Of a DNA stretch of 64,000 nucleotides, positions 11,849-25,500 are shown one piece after another; position 1 is the stretch's first letter, and each line of letters opens with the position of its first letter. The notes under the pieces are model-generated. The model saw nothing but the letters and a program-made list of their open reading frames with translations, had not been told where the DNA came from and did no database searches. The stretch covers positions 19,529,927 through 19,593,926 of the forward strand of contig CM036767.1 of the NCBI GenBank assembly GCA_020796225.1. The letters are read 5' to 3'. The DNA is from Arion vulgaris. Taxonomy: Eukaryota > Mollusca > Gastropoda > Stylommatophora > Arionidae. A program made the position numbers and the translations under genes.

Positions 11849-12309
11849 TGCTCAGATATTGCTAACAGAAAGACAGTCACTGTGATTCACTGTATTCATA
11901 GTGGCAACGGGGTCACGAATAGCGAAGTTGATAACCTTCTTTGTTAGTATCCACCTGTCGTGAAAAGTCCGGGGTTTGAACCCAGCTTGGACACAAAGTT
12001 ATCGGCTTGCACACGGTACGTTGTTTGTCTACAAGAAAATCGGATACTTTACTTGGAAATCTAAACTACACGTACATCTGAAGCCGAAGTAAGGCTGAAT
12101 GGTGAGGGCACTGCTGATAAGGAAAGCAAGCATTAACGCGAAAATTAGAAGCGGTATATTAGGTAACATGACTATGCCTGAATTCATGGCAGGGGAACGT
12201 AACAGCAAATAGAGGCAACTCTGGACTCTGGATGTCTGAACTTGAACAACTGATTGCAGAAAAAAAAATTAAACACATTTCATCCACCATCATAAGTCTA
12301 AAAGTCCTT

Positions 12310-12830
12310 GCGTCAGATTCCAAGTGTCAACACCCTGTTACAGAAAGCTCAAGTGAGATGGGCCGGTCACGTTGCTCGGATGTCTGATAAACGCATCCCA
12401 AAATAATCGATTTACGGCGAGCTTGAAGAGGGCAGATGTTCAGCTCATGGACACCCAAAAAAAAACAACCACACGCTTTAAAGACACTCTTCTTGTGTCT
12501 ATGACATGCTTCGATATAGACACAAAGAGCTGGAATCCCTGAGCGCAAGATCGCCAAATGTGGCGCTGTAACACCACAAGAGGAACTCGCATAGCTGAGA
12601 ATCGTCGTGTCTTTGAAGCACAGAGAAAACGAGCTGCGCGAAAAGACAGAACACACAACACCCACATGTTTAATCTTGATCATGTATGCCCCACCCGTGG
12701 TAGGGGATTGTGTTAATCGTGTAGGAATTGTGTAGGAATAGACTCTACAGTCACCTCTACACACACCAGAGAGGTGCAGCAGCACACGTCTGAGACTGTT
12801 GTCATCATGGTTTGCGATGGACGGTTTTTA
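12310..12830 (+). mobile_element. LT8 LINE fragment, opposite orientation
   Basis: The plus strand encodes MPHLAILRSGI-region frames and HNTHMFNLDHVCPTR, a decayed version of the same tail, so it faces 11405-11848. It is absent from the right copy, which instead has a 22-bp repeat there. Confidence 0.7.
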
Positions 12831-12832
12831 TT

Positions 12833-13080
12833 AGAAGTCTATACCGACTTATGTCACGTAAAATTCACGAGTTATCAGTTATATGAGGACTATCATTATA
12901 GCACTCCGAACATGTCCATAGGTGCTCCGATCTCCGCCTCAGCAAATCCAGCAGCAAATCAGCAAATTCACGAGTATAACACAACAACAAATCACACAAA
13001 AACAACGAATCAATCAATATTTTCATTTGAATACATGATCTTTGATTCTCTCTATCTCTCTCTCGATCCCCACCTAGACC
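12833..13080 (-). mobile_element. LT9 LINE 3'-end fragment
   Basis: GAGTTATCAGTTATATGAGG through CTCCGCCTCAGCAAATCCAG is the reverse complement of 63270-63368, and recurs at 21330-21440. Confidence 0.65.
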
Positions 13081-13149
13081 GATGAACCAAATTTTCTCAT
13101 AAATTCTGCTGTTGTTTTTAGACTCCGTCCCTCCGTACAGCTTCTCTCG

Positions 13150-13633
13150 AAGCTATGTGTTATCGGGCCAGGTTTTCTTTTCTCAGGCCTGCTAACAACT
13201 GGCAGTCTTGCAGTATGTACTCTGCCGTCATGTCCGCATTTTCACAGTGGCACAGGCTAGTTGTGCCAATTTTAAATATGTTGAACATTTGGGCCCGAAG
13301 TCTGTTATGTCCGGTACAGAGGTGGAATGTAACAACTTGTTCGCTACGGAATAGAACATAGTACCCATCTCTGATGCTGTGTTGTAGGTGGTCTTTCAAC
13401 CACTTTTCTTTGTATTGCCAACCGATGGTTGTTTTGGCCTCCTCGTAGCTGATCTCGTGATCGGTCTGCGGCATTCGCCCTCCTGCTTTCACTAGCCTGT
13501 CTGCTTCTTCGTTTCCGCTTATATTGCAGTGTGATGGTATCCACTGAATGACTGCGCGTCTAGGTGAATTTACTAGTACACCCAGGATCTTTGATTCAGT
13601 TTGACCCGGTATCTGAAATCTAGAGCAAAACAA
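13150..13633 (-). mobile_element. LT9 LINE fragment: RNase H end and zinc-knuckle tail
   Basis: 157 open codons on the minus strand with WIPSHCNISGNEEADRLVKA (end of the RNase H domain) and a C-terminal CHCENADMTAEYILQDC knuckle. 5'-truncated and absent from the right copy. Confidence 0.85.
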
Positions 13634-13818
13634 ATTAAGATAACGTTTTGTGCTATTTTTTATTCAGTTCTAGATTTTGATTTGTAGTGTAAAATTCAAT
13701 TTCTGTTGACTAAAAATAGACAAGTTCAACACGATTTTTTGGATCTAATTAAAATATTTGATTAAGTCACGAAGTTTGATGACTTTTGACCAAGAAATGT
13801 TACTATAACCTAGTTGCT

Positions 13819-13848
13819 TATAAGTAGATGACAGAGACATTTGTCAAA
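13819..13848 (+). promoter_or_regulatory. TATA core promoter of the astacin-MAM gene
   Basis: TATAAGTA at 13819-13826 lies about 27 bases before a TCA initiator-like trinucleotide (A at 13846). A short stretch then runs to a consensus 5' splice site (CAG/GTAAAA at 13870-13878). The same arrangement, with a better box (TATAAATA), recurs at 62936 in the duplicated copy. The stretch from the initiator to the splice donor is identical in the two copies. The TSS position is inferred from spacing, not shown. Confidence 0.62.
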
Positions 13849-13872
13849 CATTTAGTGACTTTTCTTGTACAG
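13846..13872 (+). other. Non-coding first exon (5'UTR) of astacin-MAM gene
   Basis: Inferred 27-nt leader exon running from the predicted initiator to the splice donor CAG/GTAAAA. It contains no ATG. It would join the acceptor at 14675/14676. Its conservation in the paralogous copy at 62963-62989 supports function, but transcript evidence is absent. Confidence 0.5.
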
Positions 13873-13977
13873 GTAAAATGTCTTCTTAGTCTCGTCATGT
13901 CTTTCTTTGTTAAATAAACATAGATCAACAAAACAGAAGGAAGACTATTTTGTCTTTTTTTCTGCACACTCTCACAC

Positions 13978-13981
13978 GACA

Positions 13982-14012
<31 letters not shown>
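13978..14012. repeat. (GA)n microsatellite
   Basis: Simple GA run inside the duplicated promoter-proximal intron; nearly absent in the right copy (63430-63450). Confidence 0.85.
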
Positions 14013-14013
<1 letters not shown>

Positions 14014-14187
14014 ACATTCTGATAGTTTAACTTCATGACATGTACACATGTCAACATCCCATTGATTACTTTATTGGTAGAACTATCATCATTACATCGT
14101 CCGGGCTTTCTTTTCACATCCACTGTCTATCGAAGATTTGTCCTAGGTAATACCACAAGAAATTTATCATTGAATAATTTTGTTTCT

Positions 14188-14715
14188 AAATTCTAGGCAA
14201 ACAATAGGCAGCGAGAAGAACTTGAATCTTTGAATTATTTTCTATTTTAGACCATTGAATCTTTGAGTTGTTTTCTAGACACATTGCAGGCAGCGAAGAG
14301 AACTTGAATCTTTGAATTGTTTTCTATTTTAGTAAGTAAGTAAAGGAACCCTTTCATACCTCATGGTATATAGGTCAATACAGTGTTAGGCCTGTATTTT
14401 TCATTGACCGTCGGCACACGATGGATGATGTGGTCAGCATCACGCCGGCCGCCTTTACTTCCCAGAGCATGTCTGGTACCCAGTTGAGGCTGGGTCGACC
14501 TGTGAGCCGTCGTGGTCGGGAAGCTGACCACGCACATTGCGGGAGCTGAACCCAGACCACCAGCCTTGCGAAGCGAGTTCACTAACAACTACGCTACAGC
14601 GGCTCACGTTTTCTATTTTAGTCAAGTTAAATGAAGCCAAGAGAACTTGAATCTTTGAATTGTTTTGTATTCTAGACAAATTGCAAGCAGTAAAGAAAGC
14701 TGGAATCTTTGAGCA
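14188..14715 (+). repeat. Tandem copies of the 5'UTR-exon acceptor region, about 55 bp unit
   Basis: Four to five degenerate units, each with a TTTTCTATTTTAG-like acceptor followed by a leader resembling the one before the ATG. They are interrupted by a SINE-D at 14333-14607. Only the last unit leads into the start codon. The same repeat is seen at 63886-64000 in the downstream copy. Confidence 0.7.
14333..14607 (-). mobile_element. SINE-D, full length
   Basis: Perfect 14-bp duplication GTTTTCTATTTTAG (14319-14332 and 14608-14621), (TTAC)n tail, and tRNA-like head with GGGTTCAGCTCCC on the minus strand. It splits the 5'UTR repeat array. Other copies are 18280 and 42842. Confidence 0.9.
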
Positions 14716-14793
14716 ATGGCACAATTAACGTGTGCTGTTCTAGTTGCTGTTGTTCTAAGTACTGTTATTACAGCCCCAGTTGATGAAGTCAAA
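14676..14793 (+). CDS. Astacin-MAM exon: 5'UTR end plus signal peptide (coding from 14716)
   Basis: The acceptor TGTATTCTAG ends at 14675. ATG at 14716 opens 26 codons: a short polar start, a hydrophobic core (AVLVAVVLSTVI), a likely signal-peptidase site after TA, then PVDEVK. A strong donor AAA/GTAAGT follows at 14793/14794, phase 0. This is a textbook signal-peptide first coding exon. The start is chosen because it is the first ATG after the repeated leader and gives a correct signal sequence. Confidence 0.8.
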
Positions 14794-14843
14794 GTAAGTT
14801 GAAATAGTTTAGTTATTTTATTGTCAGTAACACTGGTAGCATT

Positions 14844-14927
<84 letters not shown>

Positions 14928-16476
14928 GAGAGACCGTTAGCGGAGAGAGAGAGAGAGAGAGAACATCTAGTTTAGTCATTGTGTTGTTAGTAACACTGGT
15001 AGCTTCAGTGAGAGATAGAGAGAGATAGAGAGATGGGGTATCTAGTTCAGTATTCACATCACTGGTAGCTTTAGATAGAAATAGAATGAGGGAGTATAAA
15101 GAGTAACGATGATGCTGTGAAAGTAAGCTTTAAGATAAAAAAAACGGTTCATTGTCTACTAGCAGCCAAACTATGTTCTCAGCAGGCTTCACCATTCTAG
15201 CGACCATTTTGATTGTATTTAGGACGATTCACTAGAAAATAAACGAGGTACAAGTCAGTATAGCTCATGATGACCCAGGTCAGGAGGAGACAATGACTAT
15301 AGTTCGGGAATACTCTGTGGAAGACACAATCGCGTGTTACTAGGCAGGCACTTAAGTAGAACCTGCAGGGAACACGAAAAGGGGACACCCTAAACATACC
15401 TGGAGACGGAGTCTTTTTGAAGAACTGAAGAATGTTGGACTATCCTGGTAGGTTATTAATAAAATGGTCAAAGGCCGTTAATGGGGAGGAAATCAGTTGA
15501 GGGTGTATGCTTCACGAGGAGGGGAGAGGACTAATTAAGTCAGTATGTTGCACTGTCACTGATGGAGGGAGATGAAGCTTTTTTGAGGAACAAATGCTGG
15601 ACTATCCTGGGAGGCCATTAAGAAATTGTCAGATACCAGGAATGGGGATTGTTGAGACCCTATGCTTCACGAGGAGCGTAGAGGAATGAGTAAGTCAGTA
15701 TGTAGCACTAGCACTGACGCGACGAACCTATACGTATTTCTGATTATTTCTTGAGCAGATTGAATATTTATAGTTTAAAGCTGCAATTACACACAAACCA
15801 TCACTTTTGTTTTCCATCCCTCATTCCTTTATCGTCTTTATTCAAAGTAGCTGTCAACATTTTTCTGGAGGAATTCTTACATTTATCTTTCATCCTTTTA
15901 CCACGTTGCTCTTGTTGATCTACTGTTGATGGAGACGTAAAATTGATGTTGATCTACTGTTGGATGAAGACATAAAATTGACGTTGTCTTGTTGATCTAC
16001 TGTTGGATGAAGACGCTAAAATTGATGTTGTTCTTGTTGATCTACTGTTGGATGAAGACGCTAAAATTGATGTTGTTCTTGTTGATCTACTGTTGGATGA
16101 AGATGCTAAAATGATTGCCTATTGTTGTTCTTGCTTGATCTTGCTGATCTACTGGAAAGATGCTAAAATTGATGTTGATCTTGTTGATCTACTGTTGGAT
16201 GAAGATGCTAAAATTGATGTTGCTCTTGTTGATCTACTGTTGGATGAAGACACTAAAATTGATGTTGCTCTTGTTGATCTACTGTTGATGAAGACCTAAA
16301 ATTGACGTTGCTCTTGTTGATCTACTGTTGGATGAGGATGCTAAAATTGACTTTGATCTTGTTGAACTACTGTTGGATGAGGACGCTAAAATTGACGTTG
16401 AATCAATCCAGTGATTTAAGGAGTTTGGAATTACACGCTGTGCAAGTAGAGCTGGATGCTCGAGGGCAAAGAGAGT

Positions 16477-16511
<35 letters not shown>

Positions 16512-19500
16512 ATGTTTAACCAGCGAGCCACAGGAACCATCAGTATGTATACCCTACGACATCTGTTGGGGAAGGATTAGCCCTATAGGTCTGCCCGGGA
16601 TGCTGTGACGTCAGTTCAATAACCAATGACCAATAACGTTGTTCTTAATTGTCATTTATCATCCATCCTTCCATGACGTCACTTTCTATTACGTCATTTA
16701 TCCTACATTCTTCCACAAAATTTATCTCAGCTGTTATTTATTCCTCCCACTTCCAAGTCATTGTAATTTGTTGATCTTATTTTCAGATAACTGTTGTCGA
16801 TTTAGGTAAGAAATGTTGTTGTCGAAGTAGGTAAGAACTGTTGTTGTCGAAGTAGAAAAGAAATGTTGTTGTCGAAGTAGGTAAGAACTGTTGTTGTCGA
16901 GGTTTGGTAAGAAATTTGTTATAAGATAACATTTGTTGATGTTGGTAAGATTCTTGTCTTCAGTAGATGTTGTGGAAGTGATTAACATTCTTTTTCTTTT
17001 TAAAATGCCGATGTAGGTGAGATCCTTGTTTTCAGATAACCGTTGTCGAAGTATGTAAGATATTTGTTATCAGATAACCGTTGTCGAAGTAAGATATTTG
17101 TAATCAGATAACTGTTGTCGAATTTAGATACGATATTTGACTTTAGGTAACTATTTTCGTTTCTTTTACTAAGATGAGTATATCAGTCTGGTCCATTCAT
17201 TACCTCTGCATCCAACACCCTCCAATGAACCTATCAGTTCGATCGTTATTGTGACACTCGCAAGTCTGGGCGCAAAACGATAAGGTGATTCCACTAATCC
17301 AGTCCTTGTCGCGCCTAAGTGTACATAACACAGACACAAACAATTTCCACTCAATTCTATCCTGTTTCTTTCACTCTAACTTAAACTTTGTAGATGTTCA
17401 TCCCGTTCTTCATCTTTGAAGTTATTCCATCCAGCTCTCACTATGACATCTGATCTTCAAAGCAGTTTGATTTTCCTTCTGTTACTGTAGCTGTTTAATT
17501 TTTACAAGGTGGAGTCTGTGGTTTCTCTCTTAGATGTATTTCACGAGATACGTTAAGAGAAGTCAATGGTTCTATTCTTCAGTTCTCCGGAGACCACATG
17601 TTGGGGTTCCTGTTTATCCCACACCGAATGGTAAATTTGGGAAGTTGATGTCAGGTCACACCTGTAACTCCACTCATTGTCTTCGCAACATTCCCGTTTG
17701 CTACTTTCCAAATCGTGTTCATAGAGTCAGTCACTCAGTATGAAAAATTCAAGTATAATCATGACACCAACTAAGTCAATGCTTCTGTAACAGCCCTCAT
17801 CTTCAGCGTTATCAATAGAGCCTCCACAATTAGTTATAATATAGTTGTATGCTATGTAATAGATGTTAAAATATTGTTATATGACATGCACTTTCTTTTC
17901 ACAATATTGTTGTATGTTATGTTCAGTTTTGTTACAATATACTACGTAAAATGTTTTTACAATATATATTGGGCAATATATATATATTTTTATTAGAATA
18001 CATTGGCTAACATTCAGATCCAATTGTAACAGACCAAGAGGACGCGCATGTAAACGAGGGATCAACATAATTTTTTGTAGGCTGCAAACACTACCTTGTA
18101 CGAGGCGTATATAAAGGTGCAGATATTCTTGGATTCTCCGAAAGGAGTTAATTCTTATTTTTCATGTTTGTTGGCCTACACGCTCTGATATAACCAATAA
18201 AAGGTTCGCCTTAGGTTGAAAGGGGCGTGCCTCGGCTTAAAGAGGCTTTAATCCCTACTAAACAAACAAACAAGGAGCCCTTTTCCATAATTCAAGTTAT
18301 ATTTGAGAATACGGTTTTAGGTACGTATTTTTGTGACCGTTGGCACTCGATAGGTCATGTGATCAACACCACGCCAGCCGCCTTTACTTCCCAGATCTTT
18401 TCTTGGCACCTACTTGTGGTTGGGTCGACTTGAGAGCCGTTACAGTCGGAAAAATATTCCACGCTTACTAAGGAATTGAACCAAGACCGTGTGATTAAGA
18501 AGCGAATTCACTAACAGCAACGCTTGGTTGCTTCTCCGTACACAAAAGTTGCCTCCCAAGTATCTCTTCTTGGCATGATGCTGAAGGACAAAACAGGGAT
18601 ACATAATACATAGATAACTGCTGCAGGTTCTAATATTCTAACAGAGAGAAATTTTATATTGTCGATATATTTATTATACCTCTACGAATGACTGTCATAA
18701 ACTAACGGTTTTATGTTGCACTATATATTTCTCATATCTCTACGAATGACTGTCATAAACTAACGGTTTTATGTTGCACTATATATTTCTCATATCTCTA
18801 CGAATGACTGTCAAAACAGGTTTATGTGCAACTATTTATTTCTATGCATGTCAAACGAATTGAACTGCAAGAAAACTCAACGGTTTGATTTATAGCATTT
18901 TATGTCATCTCTGTGACTGTCATAAACTAACGGTTTTATGTTACACTATATATTTCTCATATTTCTACGAATGACTGCCATAAACTAACGGTTCTATGTT
19001 ACACTATATATGTCTCATATCTCTACGAATGACTGTCATAAACTAACGGTTTTATGTTACACTATATATTTCTCATATTTCTACGAATGACTGCCATAAA
19101 CTAACGGTTCTCATAGAAGCATATCTATTTGTTATTTCATGCATGTCAAAAAAGGATTCGAACCTGTTCAAGAACAACCTTCAGGGTCCGGTTTGACTTT
19201 TATAGGCGATATTCAAGTCGATCCTGTAAGTAATACTAATATTAATATCATGAGTATTGTCATCATTTTATTATGCAATTTCCAGCCATATGCTAACTAA
19301 CCAACCAGCCATCCAACAAGCTAACCAACAAACCAACCATATACTAACTAACCAACCAGCCAGCCAACAAGCTAACCAAAAACCCAAACCATATATATAA
19401 TTTATAATATTTCTCCCGTAACGTCATACGTTTCTAATCCCAAGAAATTTCTCCATAACGCTCTATCCTGATCAACTCGCCTATGGAATTCAATCAATCA

Positions 19501-22500
19501 AGTACCATGCCTGCCAGTGTAGACAATCATGTCTCTCCACAACTATCTCTCTTTCGTGCAGGAAATCAGTTCCGACGTTGCTTTTTTGTGGAACCAAGAT
19601 GTCAGACCATCTAAAATCTTCTCCCTATGTCTTGCACGATCTCTCCCTTCCCTGAATTTTACCTGTTGTCACCAAATGTTCTAAACCATTTTTGCATTAT
19701 ATGCCAGAAGAATCTTGATTGATTCTCATTATTTTGAAATGTTTCTTTGTGTGCAGGCCTGATTTATAAATCATCATTTGTTTTCTTTGCTGTCCATGGA
19801 ATTTTCAGCATTCTTCTGTAAAACCACATCTCTGGGGCTTCCAGTGATCTTTTTGATTGTTTGTTCATAGTCCATATTTCGCTGCCATACAGAAGTATTG
19901 ATTCAATATAGCACTGAAGTACTCGTTTTTACAGTGTCATTGGTAGTGAATTCCTGCATAGTGTGTTTTTCATTTTCTATGGAATTGAGTGTGATATTTC
20001 TTGGCACTCTCAGTAAAATTCGTTTCGGGGTTTCCCTTGTGTGTCCTTTCTTTCTTGAACCCCTTGTCTCCCACTTCAATGCTTGCTTTGTGATTCTTTG
20101 ATAATTATTTTCTCAGATTATGCAGAAAATATCTCTTCTTTTCTTTCTTGTAATAGTTGTTACTAGTGGTTGACCAGGCATTTCTCAGATTTCATCGCTT
20201 CGCCAGAATTCTTCCCATTTTATGTTCATTATTTTTCACAGACATTTATTTTCATATGTATTCAACTTACTTTCATTATCTTTAATTATTTATCAAATCT
20301 CGCTTGTATATGTTAGGATTGATACACCAATGGATTTAAAAATTCGTAATTTAATACATATATGTATATATCTTACTCTATTATGTTTCCAGTGAAACAT
20401 TTCTACAATTTGTCACTAACATTTTCACTACTAATCTTCAATACATAATTGTTTTGCGCCGAGAGGCTTGCAGGTATGGCTACTGTAAATAGCGGGCGAG
20501 CAATGGACCAGGCTGATATTATAAGAGATGTGTACATGATTCAAATAATAGTGGTTAATCTACAACACTAACCAGACTGCAAGAATTGCAAGTCAAGTGC
20601 GGTAAGTCAGCTAGACAAGAACACTATGCTGGTAGTGAAAGAAGAATAGTAAAATAGTAAACCAACAAAGAACCGGTGTCATTAGTCGCCACACACTGAG
20701 AGACATACTGAGAGGGGAGATCGGATCACTTATGAACTAATTGGTTCGACGTGCAGTGGTGATGATCGAACGACTAAACTTAAAAAATAAAACATAGTTG
20801 TATATGAAACATAGTGCTTAAACTGTGCCTAACATTTAGTTAGCTTTCATTGCAGTGTTTATAGTTTGGCGTGTTAGCTCTAAAATATAGAGTTGGGGGG
20901 AAATCTAAAAGTCATCACACTTGAAAAGTAAAACCAATTTTAGGTGCAAATGATAAATAATCCCATAATGAGCCTGGAAACCGAATATGTCATAGAAACA
21001 CTGAGTAAAACATTGACTTGCTCGGATGAGCAAATAATAGACAACAGATATCACGTCTGAGTCCAAGATCAAAACTGATGAAGTTTTCCAAGGCTTATGT
21101 AGCTAGTGGGCATTGTGATGTGTGTTTGTTTGTCGTGTAGGGATTCAAGCTTATTTACGCCGAGGCATGCCCTTTCAACCTAAGGACGAGCCTTTATTTG
21201 GTTATATCAGAGTGTGTAGGCCAACAAACATGAAATGAAGTTAAGTTTTATTATTGCAAAAGAAACAATTAGGGCGACACACTCTTGGTAACTTTGTCGG
21301 AGTTAAACACAATCCAAAAAACAAAAACTGTCGTTATCAGTTATCAGTTATATGAGGACTATCATCATAGCACTACGAACATGTCCATAGGTGCTCCGAT
21401 CTCCGCCTCAACAAATCCAGCAGCGTCCAGCGACCCAACACGCATCCATATCCGTTGGTAACGCTGAACACTGCGTCCTGTATGAAGGATTCTGGCGCTA
21501 GTGCACAATCTCATAGCATGACCAGAAGTCCTCACGTTGCTGATTCACCTCACCATACAGCTTGTCAGCATGAACAATTTAGCTGAGAGTCATACGTTGT
21601 CAGCACTGAACACTTGTCTTGATTAGCATACAGCTTGTCAGCACGTGAACAACTTACATAGCATACAGGAAGTGTTTAGTCATACAGCTTGTCAGCACGT
21701 GAACAACTTTAAGCTTGATGTACAGCTTGTCAGCACTGAACAACTTTAAGCTTGGATGTAGTCATACAGCTTGTCAGCACGTGAACAACTTTAAGCTTGG
21801 ATGTAGTCATATATTGATGTAGCATATTACATTATTATTGTAACAGTGCGAAATTTTACCGCCATCTTGCCGGCACCGGATAGGTCGTTGCTGTCTGTAA
21901 TACCGCTCTTTTAGGGCGGTGTAGGACAGGGTGGACATGAGACTGTGCAATGTAGTGGCCGCATGGCTAGTGCAATCGCTGCGAAACTGTTTAGGTTAGG
22001 ATTTTTTGCTGTATGCCAAATAAACAAATGAAAAAAACTCCTTGGCCATACCGGGGATTGAACCCCGCTCTCCAGTTTGGGAACCCGCGCTCTAATTCAT
22101 TGGACCAGACGATCCATAGTCGGAGTAGCACTTGGGAAGTTGCACTTTTGTAAAATACAGAGGAAGGACGGGAGATTGGAAGAAGGGACATGTGTAGAGG
22201 ACATATGAGGCCATGTCGTGTTATGATACAGAGAGGCAGCCGCATCAGGCGGAACTGTAAAGGGGGGGAACTGTAAGGGGCGACATAAGCATCGAAATCA
22301 AAATCACAATTGAAGGTTATTTTAAAGAATAAAAATATTTAAGGGGCGGCATTTCGAAGACTTGCACCATACTGAGAAAATATACCGTACATACCACTAA
22401 CGACTGAATAAGTTAACACGGAGGAAGTGATCGATAGATTAGGAGATACACGGTGGGTGCAGACCAGATATATATATTTTAATTACTTGTTAATGATTTT

Positions 22501-25500
22501 GATATTGAAGTCCTTTTATCGTGCTGATTGTTCTTGTTTACTATTGTCATGGCAACCAACAGCATCGCAACGCTGTGCTAAATAACAGACGATGGGCCAA
22601 TGGACTAATCTATTACGTCATCAACAGCACTTTTTGTGAGTATTCGCATTTTTAATATAATAATAAACGTGTTTATTGAGCAATCTTCATATCAACACTG
22701 TACTACCAGCGCCAAACATGGACACTGAGAAAATAACAAGAAAGGAAAATTAGTAACATGTTAAATGAGGTGCTTGAGGAAAGCAGTAAATAAACACCTC
22801 GGAACAACGCCTATTGTTAGATTCATTGAAAAATAGAGACTCAAATGGTTTGGCCACTTGGTGAGAATGAATCTGAATACACCAGTTGCAAGAGCGTACA
22901 ACCTGAAAATTGAATCCCCAAGAGGAAGGGACAGACCAAGAAAAAGATGGGTTTATGGAGTTATAGACATCTTAAAACTCTACAATACCACAGCATATTA
23001 AGCGACCGAGCGTGCATTATCTCGTAAACCGATCATCAGTTAAACCTGCGACGCCTAACGGCAAAAAAGCAGAGAAGGACAAAAGAAAGAATGAATGTGT
23101 ATTATGAGTTTAACATAGAGGATTGTGTGATAAACAGTTATTATGATGGTCTCTGTAGTGTAGAGGTTAGGTGCTCGCCTCGCGTTCCAGAGGTACTCGG
23201 TTCCTCGTGAAGCCATCTGGATGTTTTCCCATAGATCTCTGACCTCAGTGTAGGTGATATCGAGTTTCTAGTCCTATCGAGACGGATGATCAAACATAGG
23301 TTCCGTGTTCATGTTGAACACATAAAAGAAACCTAGGCACTTCAAAATCGAGAAGAGCAGGCTGAAAAGTCGCTGCCCGGGCAAAATTCATTATAAAGAT
23401 TAAAAATATATAAAATATTTCCCCATCTTCTAAATTACATCAGGGACCCTTGCCTGTGCTACATAGTTCGTGCACTGCCGCTGAGACCTACCTGTGTAAG
23501 AAAGAGATCGGAGCACACATGGTTACTCAACGAAGTGCAATGACGATTGTCCTATCAATCAATCAATCAATCAAACAGTGATTGTATGATAAACAGTTGA
23601 TTGATTGATAGGACCATCATCATTGTACTTAGGTGAGTAACCATGTGCGCTCCAATCCCGTTCGTATACAGAGAGATCACAGCTGCACTGCACGAAATCC
23701 GTAGCACCGGCGAGTGTACTCGATGTAATTTTGAAGATGGTAAAGATGTTTTGTATAAGTCTTATTTTAAATCTTTTCTAATGAATTTAGTCCAGGCAGC
23801 GGCTTTCCAGCCCGCTCTCTCGATTTTGAACTGTCAACGGTTTTTTTACGTGCTTTAATTGAAAACATGACCTTCGTTTTGTCGTTCGTCTCCGATATGA
23901 CTAGGTACTCGATCTCACATACTCTGAGCTCAGGGATCTCAGGAAAAATATCACGATTGTTCAACGAGGAAGCGAACCGAGTTCATTTGGTACGAGAGGC
24001 GAGCAGCTAACCTCCACGCCACAGAGACCCAACGTGATAAACCAGTGATTGTGTGATAAACTAGTGATTGTGTGATAAACAATGATTGTGTGATAAACCA
24101 GTGATTGTGTGATAAACTAGTGATTGTGTGATAAACTAGTGATGTGGATAAACTAGGATTGTGTGATAAACCAGTGATTGTGTGATAACTAGTGATTGTG
24201 ATAAACAATGATGTGGATAAACCAGTGGTTGTGTGACAACCAGTGATTTGTGATAAACTAGTGATTGTGTGATAAACTAGTGATTGTGTGATAAACTAGT
24301 GATTGTGTGATAAACTAGTGATTGTGTGATAAACTAGTGATTGTGTGATAAACTAGTGATTGTGTGATAAACTAGTGATTGTGTGATAAACCAGTGATTG
24401 TGTGATAAACCAGTGATTGTGTGATAAACTATTGATTGTGTGATAAACTAGTGATTGTGTGATAAACTAGTGATTGTGTGATAAACCAGTGATTGTGTGA
24501 TAAACTAGTGATTGTGTGATAAACAATGATTGTGATACCATGTTATTTAAAACCAGTGATTGTGTGATAAACTAGTGATTGTGTGATAAACTAGTGATTG
24601 TGTGATAAACTAGTGATTGTGTGATAAACCAGTGATTGTGTGATAAACTAGTGATTGTGTGATAAACTAGTGATTGTGTGATAAACCAGTGATTGTGTGA
24701 TAAACCAGTGATTGTGTGATAAACTAGTGATTGTGTGATAAACTAGTGATTGTGTGATAAACTAGTGATTGTGTGATAAACCAGTGATTGTGTGATAAAC
24801 CAGTGATTGTGTGATAAACTATTGATTGTGTGATAAACTAGTGATTGTGTGATAAACTAGTGATTGTGTGATAAACCAGTGATTGTGTGATAAACTAGTG
24901 ATTGTGTGATAAACAATGATTGTGTGATAAACCAGTGGTTGTGTGACAAACCAGTGATTGTGTGATAAACTAGTGATTGTGTGATAAACTAGTGATTGTG
25001 TGATAAACTAGTGATTGTGTGATAAACCAGTGATTGTGTGATAAACTAGTGATTGTGTGATAAACTAGTGATTGTGTGATAAACCAGTGATTGTGTGATA
25101 AACCAGTGATTGTGTGATAAACTAGTGATTGTGTGATAAACCAGTGATTGTGTGATAAACTAGTGATTGTGTGATAAACCAGTGATTATGTGATAAACTA
25201 GTGATTGTGTGATAAACCAGTGATTGTGTGATAAACTAGTGATTGTGTGATAAACCAGTGATTGTGTGATAAACCAGTGATTGTGTGATAAAATAGTGAT
25301 TGTGTGATAAACCAATGATTGTGTGATAAACAATGATTGTGTGATAAACAGTTATTGTGTGATAAACCAGTGATTGTGTGATAAACAATGATTGTGTGAT
25401 AAACTAGTGATTGTGTGTTAGGGTGTATCAATGGCGAGGTGGTTAAAACGTTTGCATACCGTACTGAAGGTTGGGGGTTCGAATCAGGACCGAGTCACAT

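Larger units (their letters stand above)
6330..14332 (+). repeat. Left copy of a large tandem segmental duplication
   Basis: Colinear with 54005-64000. Anchor pairs: 6360-6720 with 54040-55240; 7375-7760 with 55945-56220; 9620-9790 with 57835-58015; 10510-10725 with 61180-61390; 11860-12300 with 61945-62400; 13590-14250 with 62700-63920. Differences are mostly separate transposon insertions in each copy. Confidence 0.88.

Noticed and set aside
17169..17354. Minus-strand frame with LVESPYRFAPRLASVTI
   Set aside because: Short, isolated and without recognised family; probably chance or an old repeat.
22035..22115. Functional tRNA gene
   Set aside because: B box is good but acceptor-stem pairing fails; tRNA-headed SINEs are common here.
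24033..25415. Possible CRISPR array
   Set aside because: Continuous 19-bp tandem repeat with no unique spacers, in a eukaryotic intron.
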